DNA from: Mucilaginibacter gracilis
Lineage (GTDB): Bacteria; Bacteroidota; Bacteroidia; Sphingobacteriales; Sphingobacteriaceae
NCBI RefSeq assembly: GCF_003633615.1
Contig: NZ_RBKU01000001.1
Location: forward strand, 2,852,001 to 2,916,000
DNA length: 64,000 bases
Direction: 5' to 3'
Shown: in pieces, positions 36,255 through 46,233 of the stretch
How positions within the stretch are numbered: the stretch's first letter is position 1
Layout: each line of letters starts with the position of its first letter
The notes under the pieces: model-generated
Seen by the model: only the letters and a program-made list of their open reading frames with translations
Database searches by the model: none
What the model was told of the DNA's origin: nothing
Program-made: the position numbers and the translations under genes

Positions 36255-36809
36255 TTAATGAAAGTATGTAATATCGAAAACCCCATTTTGAACTACCTTT
36301 TTATTTCCCTGGCTATCAGCGGCTGTAAACGAAAAGTTACCTGCTACAATATATTTAGATTCGTCTAAGGTAGTAAGGGTTAAATTACCTGTATTGGTAG
36401 TTGCATCGCAGTAATATAAAGTTGATGTGCTTCCCTGGAAATTGGTAATAATGGCTCCTGCCCGATCGGGAGCGCCATAGGCAAGCAGATTTACAGAATA
36501 CGGAATGTTAACCTTATCTAAAGGCAAGGGGCCGGTTATTAAACGCACTGTTTGTAAATTGCCGTTATTGTCGGTATAGTTTAAACTAATATTAAAATAC
36601 CTGTTTACCAAAGATGCTCCGATATAGGTTCGCCAGAAATCGGCAGAAGCACTAACCGTGTTGTTTTTGGAATTTGCGACTACCGGTACATTATTAACCA
36701 ACCAGCTTGCCGTATTGCTACCGGTAGCAGATGGCGTGGTATCGTTATTGTTTTTTTTGCAGCTTAAAACTATACACGCAATAAACACGACAAAGAAAAG
36801 ACGTTTCAT
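36255..36809 (-). CDS. Small lipoprotein, unknown function
   Basis: This 184-residue protein has a lipoprotein signal ending in IVLSCKKN, with Cys near residue 17. The mature part is rich in Asn, Thr and Ser with a predicted beta-sandwich (NTASWLVNNVPVVANSKNNT and YFNISLNYTDNNGNLQTVRL). I do not recognise a named family. The stop of glutamine synthetase (36864) lies 54 bp upstream in the same direction, so the lipoprotein could be read through from glnN or have its own promoter. Possibly a surface or periplasmic accessory protein. Confidence 0.68.
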   Translation of the reverse strand: MKRLFFVVFIACIVLSCKKNNNDTTPSATGSNTASWLVNNVPVVANSKNNTVSASADFWRTYIGASLVNRYFNISLNYTDNNGNLQTVRLITGPLPLDKVNIPYSVNLLAYGAPDRAGAIITNFQGSTSTLYYCDATTNTGNLTLTTLDESKYIVAGNFSFTAADSQGNKKVVQNGVFDITYFH

Positions 36810-36863
36810 TTATTAAATTTTGAGAATAAGCTATAAAAGTAAATTTAGAATATTAATAAATTA

Positions 36864-39050
36864 TTACTTAATAAATAATAATTCTCTAAACTTAGGCAAT
36901 GGCCAAAGGCTGTCTTCAACCAAAAGCTCCAATTTATCAACATGGTAGCGGATGGGTTCAAAATAGCTTTTTACATTTTCGTCATAAGCGATAGATTTTT
37001 CGCGGATGTCGTCAATAGCGTTGGCTTTTTTACGTTGCTGCACCATCTCGTCAACATTGTTTTTAATAAAGGTAACGTGGGTGGCTATTCGTTCAATAAT
37101 ATCCAATTGGGCGGCATAGTGTTGCTTATCTAAACCAATTTCTTTGAGGCCCTTTACATTATCAATCAGTTTGCTTTGGTAGGTTATGGCCGTAGGGATA
37201 ATAACATTGGTAACAAGTTCGCCAATTAAACGGGCTTCTATTTGTAGTTTTTTGTAAAAGCTATCCAGCAATATCTCGTGCCGGGCTTCAGATTCGCGCT
37301 TGGTGTAAACACCTGTTTCTTCAAAAAGCTTTTCAACTTTTTCGGTCAACAAAACATCAAGTGCCTTTGGTGTAGTTTTAATGTTGGATAGGCCTCGCTT
37401 TGCGGCCTCTTTTTCCCATTCGTCGCTATAGCCATTGCCCTCAAAACGGATGGATTTCGATTCTTTAATGTATTTTTTAATTACCGTAAGTAAGGCAATA
37501 TCTTTTTTCTCACCTTTTTTTATCAGTTTATCAACCTCAACCTTAAATTTTTTAAGCTGGTCGGCAACTATAAGGTTCAAAATAGTCATCGGGCTTGATG
37601 AGTTGGCCGACGAGCCCACGGCGCGCAACTCAAATTTATTACCTGTAAAGGCAAATGGCGACGTACGGTTACGGTCGGTATTGTCGCGTAAAATTTGCGG
37701 TATTTTGGGGATGCCCTGCCATAGCAACGCATCTTCTTTTATTTTTTTGCTGATGCGTGATGTTTCTATCTCATCTAAAACATCGCTTAACTGGCTGCCT
37801 AAAAAAATAGAGATAATAGCAGGAGGGGCCTCGTTAGCTCCAAGCCTGTGGTCGTTACTTACCGATGCGATAGACGCGCGCAAAAGATCTGCATACTCGT
37901 GTACGGCCCTTATGGTGTTTACAAAAAAGGTTAAAAACATGAGGTTGTTTTTAGGCGTTTTGCCCGGCGACAATAAGTTTTTACCCGTATTGGTTATCAT
38001 GCTCCAGTTGTTGTGCTTGCCCGAGCCGTTAATGCCCGCGTAAGGTTTTTCGTGCAGAAGAACTTTAAAGTTATGGCGCTTGGCAACCTTGTCCATCACG
38101 TCCATTAATAGCTGATTGTGATCGATAGCTAAATTAATCTCTTCGTAAACAGGCGCGCATTCAAATTGCGAAGGGGCAACCTCGTTATGGCGGGTTTTTA
38201 ATGGGATGCCCAACTTTAAGGCTTCGGTTTCCATATCAAGCATAAAGGCGTATACGCGCTCGGGGATAGAGCCAAAATAGTGATCTTCCAATTGCTGGCC
38301 TTTGGCAGATTCGTGACCGAATAGGGTACGGCCCGTTAAATAAAGATCGGGCCGGGCATTAAACAGCGCAAGGTCAACCAAAAAGTACTCTTGCTCAATA
38401 CCTAACGATGCATTTACCTTTTCAACGCTTTTATCAAAATAGTTGCAAACATCAACAGCAGCTTTATCTAAAGCATTTAATGCCTTTAATAAAGGTGCCT
38501 TGTAATCAAGTGCTTCGCCCGTGTATGATACAAATACGGTTGGGATACACAAAGTTTTGCCGGTATTACTCTCTATAATGAAGGCCGGCGACGATGGATC
38601 CCAGGCGGTATAGCCCCGCGCCTCAAATGTATTACGAATGCCGCCGTTAGGGAAGCTTGAGGCATCTGGCTCCTGCTGGGCCAATGCATCGCCCGAGAAA
38701 CGCTCAATTGCCGATCCATCAGCAGCGGGTTCAAAAAAGGCGTCGTGTTTTTCGGCTGTGGTGCCGGTTAGCGGCTGAAACCAATGTGTATAATGTGTGG
38801 CGCCCTTGCTCATTGCCCACGATTTCATGGCCGATGCAACTTGCTCGGCCATATCGCGCGGAATGGGTTCGCCTATCTCAATAGCACTTACAATACTTTG
38901 ATAAGCATCCTTAGATAAAAAATCCATCATTTTCTTTTTATCGAAAACATTTGAGCCAAAAAAATCTGAAATTTTAGCTCCGGATACCTTTACTTCCGGA
39001 ATTGTGCGGGTTAACACCGCTTGTAAGGCCTGAAATCTGATGTTTGACAT
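36864..39050 (-). CDS. glnN: Type III glutamine synthetase
   Basis: This 728-residue protein is a GSIII enzyme, the long form common in Bacteroidota and cyanobacteria. It makes glutamine from glutamate and ammonia with ATP. Characteristic pieces are THYTHWFQPLTGTTAEKHDA, GSAIERFSGDALAQQEPDAS, the active-site KTRHNEVAPSQFECAPVYEE and the ATP-binding HEKPYAGINGSGKHNNWS. The C-terminal region (VDEMVQQRKKANAIDDIREK onward) is the GSIII-specific extension. The gene is divergent from amt (39412), across a 361-bp AT-rich gap, which fits joint control by nitrogen status. Confidence 0.97.
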   Translation of the reverse strand: MSNIRFQALQAVLTRTIPEVKVSGAKISDFFGSNVFDKKKMMDFLSKDAYQSIVSAIEIGEPIPRDMAEQVASAMKSWAMSKGATHYTHWFQPLTGTTAEKHDAFFEPAADGSAIERFSGDALAQQEPDASSFPNGGIRNTFEARGYTAWDPSSPAFIIESNTGKTLCIPTVFVSYTGEALDYKAPLLKALNALDKAAVDVCNYFDKSVEKVNASLGIEQEYFLVDLALFNARPDLYLTGRTLFGHESAKGQQLEDHYFGSIPERVYAFMLDMETEALKLGIPLKTRHNEVAPSQFECAPVYEEINLAIDHNQLLMDVMDKVAKRHNFKVLLHEKPYAGINGSGKHNNWSMITNTGKNLLSPGKTPKNNLMFLTFFVNTIRAVHEYADLLRASIASVSNDHRLGANEAPPAIISIFLGSQLSDVLDEIETSRISKKIKEDALLWQGIPKIPQILRDNTDRNRTSPFAFTGNKFELRAVGSSANSSSPMTILNLIVADQLKKFKVEVDKLIKKGEKKDIALLTVIKKYIKESKSIRFEGNGYSDEWEKEAAKRGLSNIKTTPKALDVLLTEKVEKLFEETGVYTKRESEARHEILLDSFYKKLQIEARLIGELVTNVIIPTAITYQSKLIDNVKGLKEIGLDKQHYAAQLDIIERIATHVTFIKNNVDEMVQQRKKANAIDDIREKSIAYDENVKSYFEPIRYHVDKLELLVEDSLWPLPKFRELLFIK

Positions 39051-39411
39051 AGTTTATAGCTAAAGTTGTTGCTTTTTTTCATCAAAAATATAAAACTCCT
39101 TATAACCAACGCGTTTTTTGAATAAAAATAGTGTAGATTAAAAAGCAGTCCATTTTTGAACTTTTTTCTAAATAAATTGAATTTTTTTACTGATTGCTAT
39201 TGGTTTTTTAAAAAATTACTCATAATTTCATCAAATCATTCAAATAATCATATGATTTATTAAAAACAGATTAAAATTTAAGGGATAAATAAAAAAATCT
39301 CTATGAAATCTATCAATTTTGTGATATATTAATTAAAATTGCAATTATAAATCGGAAGAATAGGAATAAAACCAGTAACTCACTTAACAATCAAACTAAA
39401 TAACAAACATT
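39051..39411. promoter_or_regulatory. Divergent control region between glnN and amt
   Basis: This is a long, very AT-rich gap with no gene that I can support. It must hold the promoters of glnN and amt. I see A/T runs and near-palindromic stretches but no site I can name with confidence; a search for the regulator of nitrogen control in this group would be needed to place one. Confidence 0.4.
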
Positions 39412-41073
39412 ATGAATTTAAAAATTGACAAAAACAAATTGCTCGGGCTCAATTTGTTTAAAGGCAGCGGAGGGGAAGCATCTCCTTCCAGATTCCCAAC
39501 CATTTCTGCGGAAAAATGGAAACTGGGGATAACCATTTTCTCAGGAAAAATTTTGGGATTGATGCTGGTATTGTTTGCCATGGTTACCATCCCTGGTTTA
39601 CTTACTTCGCATGCAAGTGCTGCTGCGGCTGCTCCAACTCCAACCGCTATCGAAACTAACATCATGAACTCTATCAACACCACATGGACGTTGGTTGCTG
39701 CATTTTTGGTATTCGGTATGCAAGCTGGTTTCGTAATGCTTGAGGCCGGGTTTGCCCGTACTAAAGAAACCGTTAACGTATTAATGGAGTGTATTTTTGA
39801 TACATGCCTTTGCGGTATCCTTTTCTGGGCTATTGGTTATGCCTTTATGTTTGGTTGGGGAAATGGTTTTATAGGCTGGCACGGCGATCCTGCCGGTAAA
39901 ATTGCCGGTTCATGGTTCTTCCTGTCAAACATTCCCGAAACTTATGGTGCAACGGGTATTCCTATTTTAGCACACTGGATTTTTCAATATGCCTTTGCTG
40001 ATACTTGCTCTACCATCGTATCTGGTGCGATGATTGGCCGTACAAGCTTCCGTGGCGATATTATTTATTCTATCGGTATCACAGGCTTTATTTATCCAAT
40101 AATTGGCCACTGGGCCTGGGGACCTGATGGTTTCTTAGCGTTAATGGGTAGCAAAGGTGGTTTCTTTGAAGCGTTAGGCACCGGTTTCCGCGATTTTGCC
40201 GGATCAACCGTTGTACACACCATAGGCGGTATTGCATCGCTTGCAGGTGCTATTGTATTAGGCCCGCGCTTTGGCAGAATATTTGCCCGCGATGATAAAG
40301 CTAAAGGTGGTATGCCGCCTCCGCATAACTTAACGCTAGCCGCTATAGGTGGTTTTATTTTATGGTTTGGCTGGTACGGCTTTAACCCTGGTAGCTCACT
40401 ATCAGCAATGGATATGCAAGGTATTGGCCGTATAGCCGCCAACACTACATTAGCTGCCTGCGGTGGTGGTATGGCTGCAATGTTTATTGCGTTATGGTTT
40501 GGCCCAACAAGAGGTAAATTTGATTTAGGTTATACCATTAACGGTTTCCTTGCAGGTTTGGTAGCTATCACCTGCCCTTGCTACTGGGTTAGCCCGGGTG
40601 GCGCTATACTTTTAGGTTTAGTTGCCGGTGTATTAACTTACATATTTATGAACGTTGTTGAATGGTTTAGAATTGACGATCCAGTTGGAGCGGTAACTGT
40701 TCACGGTATTAACGGTATATGGGGTACATTATCATTAGGCTTATTTGCTTGTGGTAAATATGGTGCAACCGGCCCAACAGGTGCCGATAATTCTGCCCCG
40801 GTTGCTGGTTTATTTTATGGCGGTGGTTTCCAGGTGTTGGAAGCGCAGGCTATAGGTAGCTTTATTATCACTGCTGCTACATTTGTAGTATGTATTGTAA
40901 TGATGTTTATCATTATGAAATTACCTCACCCTTGGAGCTTGCGCGTACCTGTTGAAGCAGAAACCGGCCCGGGTGGCCTGGATATGTTTGAGCACGGTAC
41001 AGGTGCATATCCCGACATTGTTGACGAAGATATTGACCTTGCAAAATTGAGTGCTCCAGAACTTGTTAAGTAA
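39412..41073 (+). CDS. amt: Ammonium transporter of the Amt family, with signal-like N-terminus
   Basis: This 553-residue protein contains the Amt core of about eleven helices, with NTTWTLVAAFLVFGMQAGFV, MLEAGFARTKETVNVLME and the FDTCLCGILFWAIGYAFMFG segment. Later come GFNPGSSLSAMDM and DDPVGAVTVHGINGIWGTLS, which include the conserved His of the pore. It imports ammonium or ammonia. It has a roughly 70-residue N-terminal extension. A hydrophobic stretch at 44-64 ends with an AxA-like site (SHASAAAA), so the extension is probably a cleaved signal preceded by a long hydrophilic head. The gene is divergent from glnN and followed by a terminator hairpin and an outer-membrane protein gene. Confidence 0.96.
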   Translation: MNLKIDKNKLLGLNLFKGSGGEASPSRFPTISAEKWKLGITIFSGKILGLMLVLFAMVTIPGLLTSHASAAAAAPTPTAIETNIMNSINTTWTLVAAFLVFGMQAGFVMLEAGFARTKETVNVLMECIFDTCLCGILFWAIGYAFMFGWGNGFIGWHGDPAGKIAGSWFFLSNIPETYGATGIPILAHWIFQYAFADTCSTIVSGAMIGRTSFRGDIIYSIGITGFIYPIIGHWAWGPDGFLALMGSKGGFFEALGTGFRDFAGSTVVHTIGGIASLAGAIVLGPRFGRIFARDDKAKGGMPPPHNLTLAAIGGFILWFGWYGFNPGSSLSAMDMQGIGRIAANTTLAACGGGMAAMFIALWFGPTRGKFDLGYTINGFLAGLVAITCPCYWVSPGGAILLGLVAGVLTYIFMNVVEWFRIDDPVGAVTVHGINGIWGTLSLGLFACGKYGATGPTGADNSAPVAGLFYGGGFQVLEAQAIGSFIITAATFVVCIVMMFIIMKLPHPWSLRVPVEAETGPGGLDMFEHGTGAYPDIVDEDIDLAKLSAPELVK

Positions 41074-41106
41074 TTAAATAACAAGTATTCAAAAATTTCT
41101 CAAAAC

Positions 41107-41146
41107 ACCTACCATATTGATGCATTACTATATCAATATGGTAGGT
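41107..41146 (+). terminator. Terminator-like hairpin after amt
   Basis: A perfect 15-bp stem (ACCTACCATATTGAT and its complement, arms 41107-41121 and 41132-41146) with a 10-base loop lies 33 bp after the amt stop. It could end the amt transcript partly, and allow some read-through to the outer-membrane gene. Confidence 0.7.
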
Positions 41147-41314
41147 CATAAAATTAACTGACCATTTTATTTACTTTTTAAATTGATGATTAATAACCAA
41201 TTATCTCTATAGGCTATTTATTGGCATTAAAATAGGGAATTGGTAAAAATGAAAGATAAAAAAAACTTACAAAACAATCACTCACACAATTCAATCAAAC
41301 CACAATTAAAAATC

Positions 41315-42370
41315 ATGAAATCAAAACTATTACTTATTACTGCCCTTGTTGTATCGGGTTTTGCAGTTAAAGCGCAAGACACGATAAAAGTTACAGGTGA
41401 TGCCCCGCTGGTTATTTCGGGATCTGTTGATACTTACTTTAAGTACGATTTTGCAGGTAAAAAAATTGCCAACATCCCAACCAGCTTTGCTAACGAGCAA
41501 AACTCCCTTTCGATAGGTATGGTTGACCTTGGTATCAAAAAAACAGTAGGTAAAGCATCATTTGTAGGCGAAGTATCTTTCGGTCCACGTTCTGATGCAT
41601 CAATTCCAACCCCTGGAAACCACATCCAAAATTTATATGTAAGCTACAACTTTACCGATAAATTTAATGTTACCGGTGGTTACATGGCTACATTTGTTGG
41701 TTACGAAGTAATTGCACCTACAGGCAACTTTAACTACTCAACTTCGTATTTATTTACCAATGGCCCGTTCCAAAATGCAGGTGTTAAATTTACTTATGCC
41801 TTTACTGATAAAGTAAGCTTAATGGCCGGTGTGTTTAACGATGCCTGGAATGCTTACCAATCGGTAAATGATTTTTCAACCTTTGGTGCACAGTTAACTG
41901 TAACTCCGGTTAAAGGTTGGACTGCTTACTTAAACTTAGTAACCGGTTCGTACTCTGGTACCGAATTTGATTTAACTACTGCTTACCAAATTACTGATGC
42001 CTTTAAATTAGGCTTAAACGCTGCCGATTTTTCATCTCCTAAATGGGCTTTAGGCGCAACCAGTGGTGCAACCGGTGGCTTCACAGGTGTTGCATTGTAT
42101 CCACAATTGGCAGTATCTAAAGCAGTTGTATTAGGTTTACGTGGTGAGTACTTTAAAACTAAAACCGGAACATTCTCTTTAGCGTCTACTCCTGCTCCGG
42201 GCGAATCTGTAACTGCATTTACACTTACAGCTAACATCAAATCTGGTCCGTTAACTTTCATACCAGAAGTTAGATTGGATAATGGTTCACAAAAAATGTT
42301 TAAAGACAGCAATTTAGCTGCAACAAAAAGCGCTTCGCAATTTGCACTTGCTGCTGTTTACGCATTCTAA
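41315..42370 (+). CDS. Outer-membrane beta-barrel protein (porin-like)
   Basis: The protein has 351 residues from the ATG at 41315. An earlier ATG at 41240 would add 25 residues of hydrophilic sequence before the signal peptide, so it is rejected. The signal peptide is MKSKLLLITALVVSGFAVKA, cleaved after KAQ. The body alternates polar and hydrophobic residues in strand-length blocks: GKASFVGEVSFGPRSDASIP, NFTDKFNVTGGYMATFVGYE. It ends SAASQFALAAVYAF-style (SASQFALAAVYAF) with a terminal Phe, the outer-membrane insertion signal. It resembles small porins of the OmpL/DUF1597 type. The position after amt suggests a role in nitrogen-source passage, an inference. Confidence 0.85.
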   Translation: MKSKLLLITALVVSGFAVKAQDTIKVTGDAPLVISGSVDTYFKYDFAGKKIANIPTSFANEQNSLSIGMVDLGIKKTVGKASFVGEVSFGPRSDASIPTPGNHIQNLYVSYNFTDKFNVTGGYMATFVGYEVIAPTGNFNYSTSYLFTNGPFQNAGVKFTYAFTDKVSLMAGVFNDAWNAYQSVNDFSTFGAQLTVTPVKGWTAYLNLVTGSYSGTEFDLTTAYQITDAFKLGLNAADFSSPKWALGATSGATGGFTGVALYPQLAVSKAVVLGLRGEYFKTKTGTFSLASTPAPGESVTAFTLTANIKSGPLTFIPEVRLDNGSQKMFKDSNLAATKSASQFALAAVYAF

Positions 42371-42398
42371 TCAAAACAAAAATTATTCTTAATTTTAT

Positions 42399-42428
42399 AA
42401 GCCGTTCCGATGATTATCGGGACGGCTT
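42399..42428 (+). terminator. Terminator after the outer-membrane barrel gene
   Basis: AAGCCGTTCCGAT and ATCGGGACGGCTT pair with one bulge around GATT, followed by TTTATT. It lies about 28 bp after the barrel gene stop. A start codon for the next gene at 42410 would lie inside this stem, so 42440 is used. Confidence 0.82.
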
Positions 42429-42439
42429 TATTATATCAT

Positions 42440-43033
42440 ATGAACAAGATATTAGCTTTGATTTGTTGCCTGGTGGTGGGTAAAGCGAGCTTTGCACAAA
42501 AAGATTCGTTAGCTTTTGACGATAAGGGCAAGTATATTTACTACAAAGTAGTTAATATGGATACCTATAGTGCCGATACCCTGTATAACAGGAGCTTGCA
42601 TTTTTTTGAAGGCATCAGCACCGATAAAACCTTTACCCTTACCCAACAGGATGCTAAAAACGCGGTAATATCAGGTTCGGGTTTTTTTATAGTGCATAAA
42701 CAATCGTTGGCAAAGCACCCGGATGGGCAGGTAGCCTACCTGTTAAAAATGGAAATAAAAGAAGGCAAATACAGGTTTTGGCTAACCAACTTAACTTACC
42801 GGCCTTATGTAAGAGATAGATATACAAATTACGTTGCAGATAAGAATGTTGATTTTGCACTCGAAAAATCATCCAAGAATATAACCGATAAAGATCTTTC
42901 GCTATTTTTAGATCAGTTTGCAACTTCGGCCCGCCAATTGGGCGATAAGTTAAAAAAGTACGTTAGCACCCAGCATAGTAAGGTGATAAAAAAGGAATTG
43001 GAAAAAAAAGTAATACATATTGATAAGTGGTAA
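42440..43033 (+). CDS. Exported protein, DUF4468-like
   Basis: The protein has 197 residues from ATG 42440. It begins MNKILALICCLVVGKASFAQ, a signal peptide, and then DKGKYIYYKVVNMDTYSADT. The central SGFFIVHKQSLAKHPDGQVA, YLLKMEIKEGKYRFWLTNLT and the C-terminal helix LDQFATSARQLGDKLKKYVS resemble the DUF4468 domain (a TBP-like fold found in many exported Bacteroidota proteins). That assignment is tentative. No catalytic residues are seen. It is followed by a TonB-like gene (43101). Confidence 0.75.
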   Translation: MNKILALICCLVVGKASFAQKDSLAFDDKGKYIYYKVVNMDTYSADTLYNRSLHFFEGISTDKTFTLTQQDAKNAVISGSGFFIVHKQSLAKHPDGQVAYLLKMEIKEGKYRFWLTNLTYRPYVRDRYTNYVADKNVDFALEKSSKNITDKDLSLFLDQFATSARQLGDKLKKYVSTQHSKVIKKELEKKVIHIDKW

Positions 43034-43100
43034 AAACAGTAATGTTGAATGCCACATTGTAGTAAACACCGTTAATTTTTGATAAATAATAGCAAACCGT

Positions 43101-43763
43101 ATGCTTAACTCAAAATTCGACATTAATAGTCCGGAATGGATTGAACGGGTTTTTGAGAACCGTAATAAAAGTTATGGTGCTTACGACTTGCGGAAGCACT
43201 ATGCACTTAACCTATTTAAGGCTTTTGCCATAACCATAGTATCTATTGCAGTAATAGTTTTGGTAACATCATTATTGATGGATAAAGTACCTGCATCTGT
43301 TAATATCAAAAAGGGTGCTGTTTCGGTTACCGATAAACAGCTTAAAATTAAGCTCGATGATGCAAAGCCTGAAATAGATAAAAAGAGTAAAATATTAGCC
43401 CCGGCAACCGTGCATGGGCATAATAATATAGTGGAACAAGTTTTAGATAGCCGCGCCGTTGAAATTAAGCCAATGCCTGTTGGCGGAGTAGAAGCCTGGG
43501 TTAAGTTTTTAGAGAATAATTTACGCTACCCGCCGGAGGCCAAACAACAGCGGATAACAGGAAGTGTATTAATGAGTTTTATTGTTGAGCGCGACGGCCA
43601 CATCTCAAATATATTGGTTAGCCGCCCGGCTGGCCATGGTTTTGACCAGGAAGCGTTACGGGTTTTAAAGCTATCGCCCATATGGGCCGCAGGCATGCAA
43701 GGTGGGCAAACCGTGCGTGTTAAATACATTTTGCCTATTAATTTTAATATTGAGCATAGATAG
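43101..43763 (+). CDS. TonB-family energy-transducing protein
   Basis: This 220-residue protein has a single membrane helix near residues 37-57 (AFAITIVSIAVIVLVTSLLM) after a short cytoplasmic N-terminus, PEWIERVFENRNKSYGAYDL. The periplasmic C-terminal domain has the TonB signature at about 130-215: VEAWVKFLENNLRYPPEAKQ, VLMSFIVERDGHISNILVSR and PIWAAGMQGGQTVRVKYILP. It should couple the proton-motive force to outer-membrane receptors. The N-terminal sequence RNKSYGAYDLRKHYALNLFK is common to a Bacteroidota TonB subset. Which receptor it serves is unknown; a periodic inverted repeat follows the gene. Confidence 0.88.
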   Translation: MLNSKFDINSPEWIERVFENRNKSYGAYDLRKHYALNLFKAFAITIVSIAVIVLVTSLLMDKVPASVNIKKGAVSVTDKQLKIKLDDAKPEIDKKSKILAPATVHGHNNIVEQVLDSRAVEIKPMPVGGVEAWVKFLENNLRYPPEAKQQRITGSVLMSFIVERDGHISNILVSRPAGHGFDQEALRVLKLSPIWAAGMQGGQTVRVKYILPINFNIEHR

Positions 43764-43780
43764 GAGATAGAATCTAGAGC

Positions 43781-43920
43781 AAAGAAAATCAGAATCAAGA
43801 GGCGAGAATCAAGAGCCAAGATGCAAATCTCGTCATTCAAATATAATAATAAAGGGGGATAGCAAATATTTACAATTGCTTTTGTCTGTCTTGGTTCTTG
43901 TCTCTTGATTCTGATTTATT
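43781..43920. repeat. Heptamer-period inverted repeat with perfect 16-bp arms
   Basis: AAATCAGAATCAAGAG (43786-43801) and its exact complement (43902-43917) flank about 100 bp. Both arms continue with a 7-bp period of the form TCAAGAN (GCGAGAATCAAGAGCCAAGA on the left; its counterpart on the right). It sits between tonB-like (stop 43763) and purL (start 44011), in a gap without genes. It is the clearest member of the periodic family. Confidence 0.82.
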
Positions 43921-44010
43921 CTATTTCTAACCAAAAACATTCCGGTTTTTAATGAGGATATTACGTGCAAATTCCTAATTTTGCGCTTTCTATCATAAAA
44001 CCACATAACA

Positions 44011-46233
44011 TTGGAGCACCAGGAATTAACCACCGTTGAAACCGCTAAAAATTTAGGTTTACTACCCGAAGAATTTGAACGAATAAATGAGATACTGGGG
44101 CGCACACCCAACTTTACCGAGCTATCCATCTTCTCGGTAATGTGGAGCGAACATTGCTCATACAAAAACTCTATAACCTGGCTAAAAACCTTACCTAAGG
44201 ACGGGCCGCGTATGCTGGCCAAAGCGGGTGAAGAAAATGCCGGACTGGTTGACCTGGGCGACGGTATTGGCTGTGCTTTTAAAATAGAGAGCCACAACCA
44301 CCCATCGGCACTGGAGCCCTATCAGGGTGCTGCAACGGGCGTTGGGGGCATTAACCGCGATATTTTTACAATGGGTGCAAGGCCCATTGCACAACTAAAC
44401 TCGTTAAGGTTTGGCGATTTAAAACTGGATAAAACCAAATGGCTGGTTAAAGGCGTTGTAAAAGGCATTGGCGATTATGGTAATGCTTTTGGTATACCCA
44501 CCGTTGGCGGCGAATTATTTTTCGACGAATGTTATAATATCAACCCGTTGGTTAACGCCATGTCGGCAGGTATTGTTAAGGCTGGCGAAACTGTTTCGGC
44601 AACATCATACGGCGTTGGCAACCCGGTTTACATAGTAGGCTCGGCAACAGGTAAAGATGGTATACATGGTGCGGCTTTTGCATCAAAAAATATAACCGAA
44701 GATTCGGTAAACGATTTACCCGCCGTGCAGGTAGGCGACCCTTTTCAGGAAAAACTATTACTTGAAGCAACGCTTGAGGTTATTAAAACCGGTGCCGTTG
44801 TAGGCATGCAGGATATGGGTGCTGCGGGTATCATCTGTTCCAATTCAGAAATGTCGGCCAAGGGCGAGCATGGTATGCGCATTGATTTGGATAAGGTACC
44901 AACCAGGCAGGCTAACATGAAGCCTTTTGAAATATTACTATCAGAATCGCAGGAGCGGATGCTGATTGTGGTATTTAAAGGTCGTGAAAAAGAAGTAGAG
45001 GCTGTTTTTGATAAATGGGATCTTAATTGTGCCATTATTGGCGAGGTTACCGATACCAAACGCCTGCATTATTATATGAATGGCGAATTAGTAGCCGACG
45101 TGCCTGCCGACGACCTTGTTTTAGGTGGGGGTGCCCCCATTTACAAACGCGATTATAAGGAGCCGGCATATTTTCAAAAAAATCAACAATTTAAAATAGA
45201 AGACGTTGCCGAGCCAGCCGATTTAAAGGCTGTGGCCGATCATTTGGTATCGCACCCTAATATTGCATCAAAGCGTTGGGTTACTAACCAATACGATTCG
45301 ATGGTGGGCGTACAAACCATGACAACCAACCGCCCCTGCGATGCAGCCGTGGTAGCTGTTAAGGGCACAAATAAAGCCATTGTATTAACTGTTGACTGCA
45401 ACTCGCGCTATGTATACGCCGACCCGCAAAAGGGTACCGCAATAGCCGTAGCCGAAGCGGCCCGTAATATTACCTGCGCCGGTGGCGAGCCTGTTGCCAT
45501 TACCAATTGCCTAAACTTTGGCAACCCGTATGTGCCCGAAGTTTACTGGCAGTTTGTGGGCGCTATTAAAGGTATGAGCGAAGCTTGTACTAAATTTGAA
45601 ACCCCGGTAACGGGTGGCAACGTGAGCTTTTACAATCAATCAACCGATGATGGGCCTGTATTTCCTACACCCACTATTGGTATGCTTGGTGTAATGGATG
45701 ATATTGCCAATATCATGACCGCCGATTTTAAACAAGCCGGAGACATCATTTACTTGTTAGGCGAATCGGTTAATGATATTGCATCATCGCAATACCTGGC
45801 ATCCTACCATAAAATACTTGCTGCACCTGCGCCGCATTTTGATTTGGAAAAAGAGTATGCCTTACACCAGGTAATTAAGCAACTGATAACTCAAAAATTA
45901 ATACAATCGGCACATGATGTTGCCGACGGTGGCCTATACATAACACTGCTGGAAGCGGCCATGCCAAATGGCTTAGGCTTTGCCATTGAGAGCGACGACA
46001 GTATCCGTAAGGATGCGTTTTTGTTTGGCGAGGCACAGGGTAGGGTAGTGGTATCGGTTAAGCCTGAAGGGCAGGAAGCATTGATAGAGCTACTTTCAAC
46101 ATCAGAAATTGAATTTACTTTACTCGGTACAGTTAACAATGGCGACTTGTTGGTTGACGAAGAATCGTTTGGTACAACGGCAGAAGCCAAGAATGTTTTT
46201 GATAACGTGTTGCATGATATTTTAGGAGATTAA
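44011..46233 (+). CDS. purL: Phosphoribosylformylglycinamidine synthase, short form (PurL)
   Basis: This 740-residue protein is the short (Bacillus-type) PurL that needs separate PurS and PurQ subunits, which are not in this window. Together they convert FGAR to FGAM with ATP and glutamine. Visible motifs are [40 protein letters not shown] and [20 protein letters not shown]. The C-terminal half repeats the ATP-grasp-like PurM fold. The start is TTG at 44011: no ATG or GTG precedes it in frame before a stop, and the next ATG loses conserved sequence. The stop overlaps the VOC-protein start by one base (TAATG). A periodic repeat lies upstream. Confidence 0.95.
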   Translation: MEHQELTTVETAKNLGLLPEEFERINEILGRTPNFTELSIFSVMWSEHCSYKNSITWLKTLPKDGPRMLAKAGEENAGLVDLGDGIGCAFKIESHNHPSALEPYQGAATGVGGINRDIFTMGARPIAQLNSLRFGDLKLDKTKWLVKGVVKGIGDYGNAFGIPTVGGELFFDECYNINPLVNAMSAGIVKAGETVSATSYGVGNPVYIVGSATGKDGIHGAAFASKNITEDSVNDLPAVQVGDPFQEKLLLEATLEVIKTGAVVGMQDMGAAGIICSNSEMSAKGEHGMRIDLDKVPTRQANMKPFEILLSESQERMLIVVFKGREKEVEAVFDKWDLNCAIIGEVTDTKRLHYYMNGELVADVPADDLVLGGGAPIYKRDYKEPAYFQKNQQFKIEDVAEPADLKAVADHLVSHPNIASKRWVTNQYDSMVGVQTMTTNRPCDAAVVAVKGTNKAIVLTVDCNSRYVYADPQKGTAIAVAEAARNITCAGGEPVAITNCLNFGNPYVPEVYWQFVGAIKGMSEACTKFETPVTGGNVSFYNQSTDDGPVFPTPTIGMLGVMDDIANIMTADFKQAGDIIYLLGESVNDIASSQYLASYHKILAAPAPHFDLEKEYALHQVIKQLITQKLIQSAHDVADGGLYITLLEAAMPNGLGFAIESDDSIRKDAFLFGEAQGRVVVSVKPEGQEALIELLSTSEIEFTLLGTVNNGDLLVDEESFGTTAEAKNVFDNVLHDILGD

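Noticed and set aside
42410..42439. Longer start for the DUF4468-like gene
   Set aside because: It lies in the terminator stem of the preceding gene, and the signal peptide begins at the internal Met.
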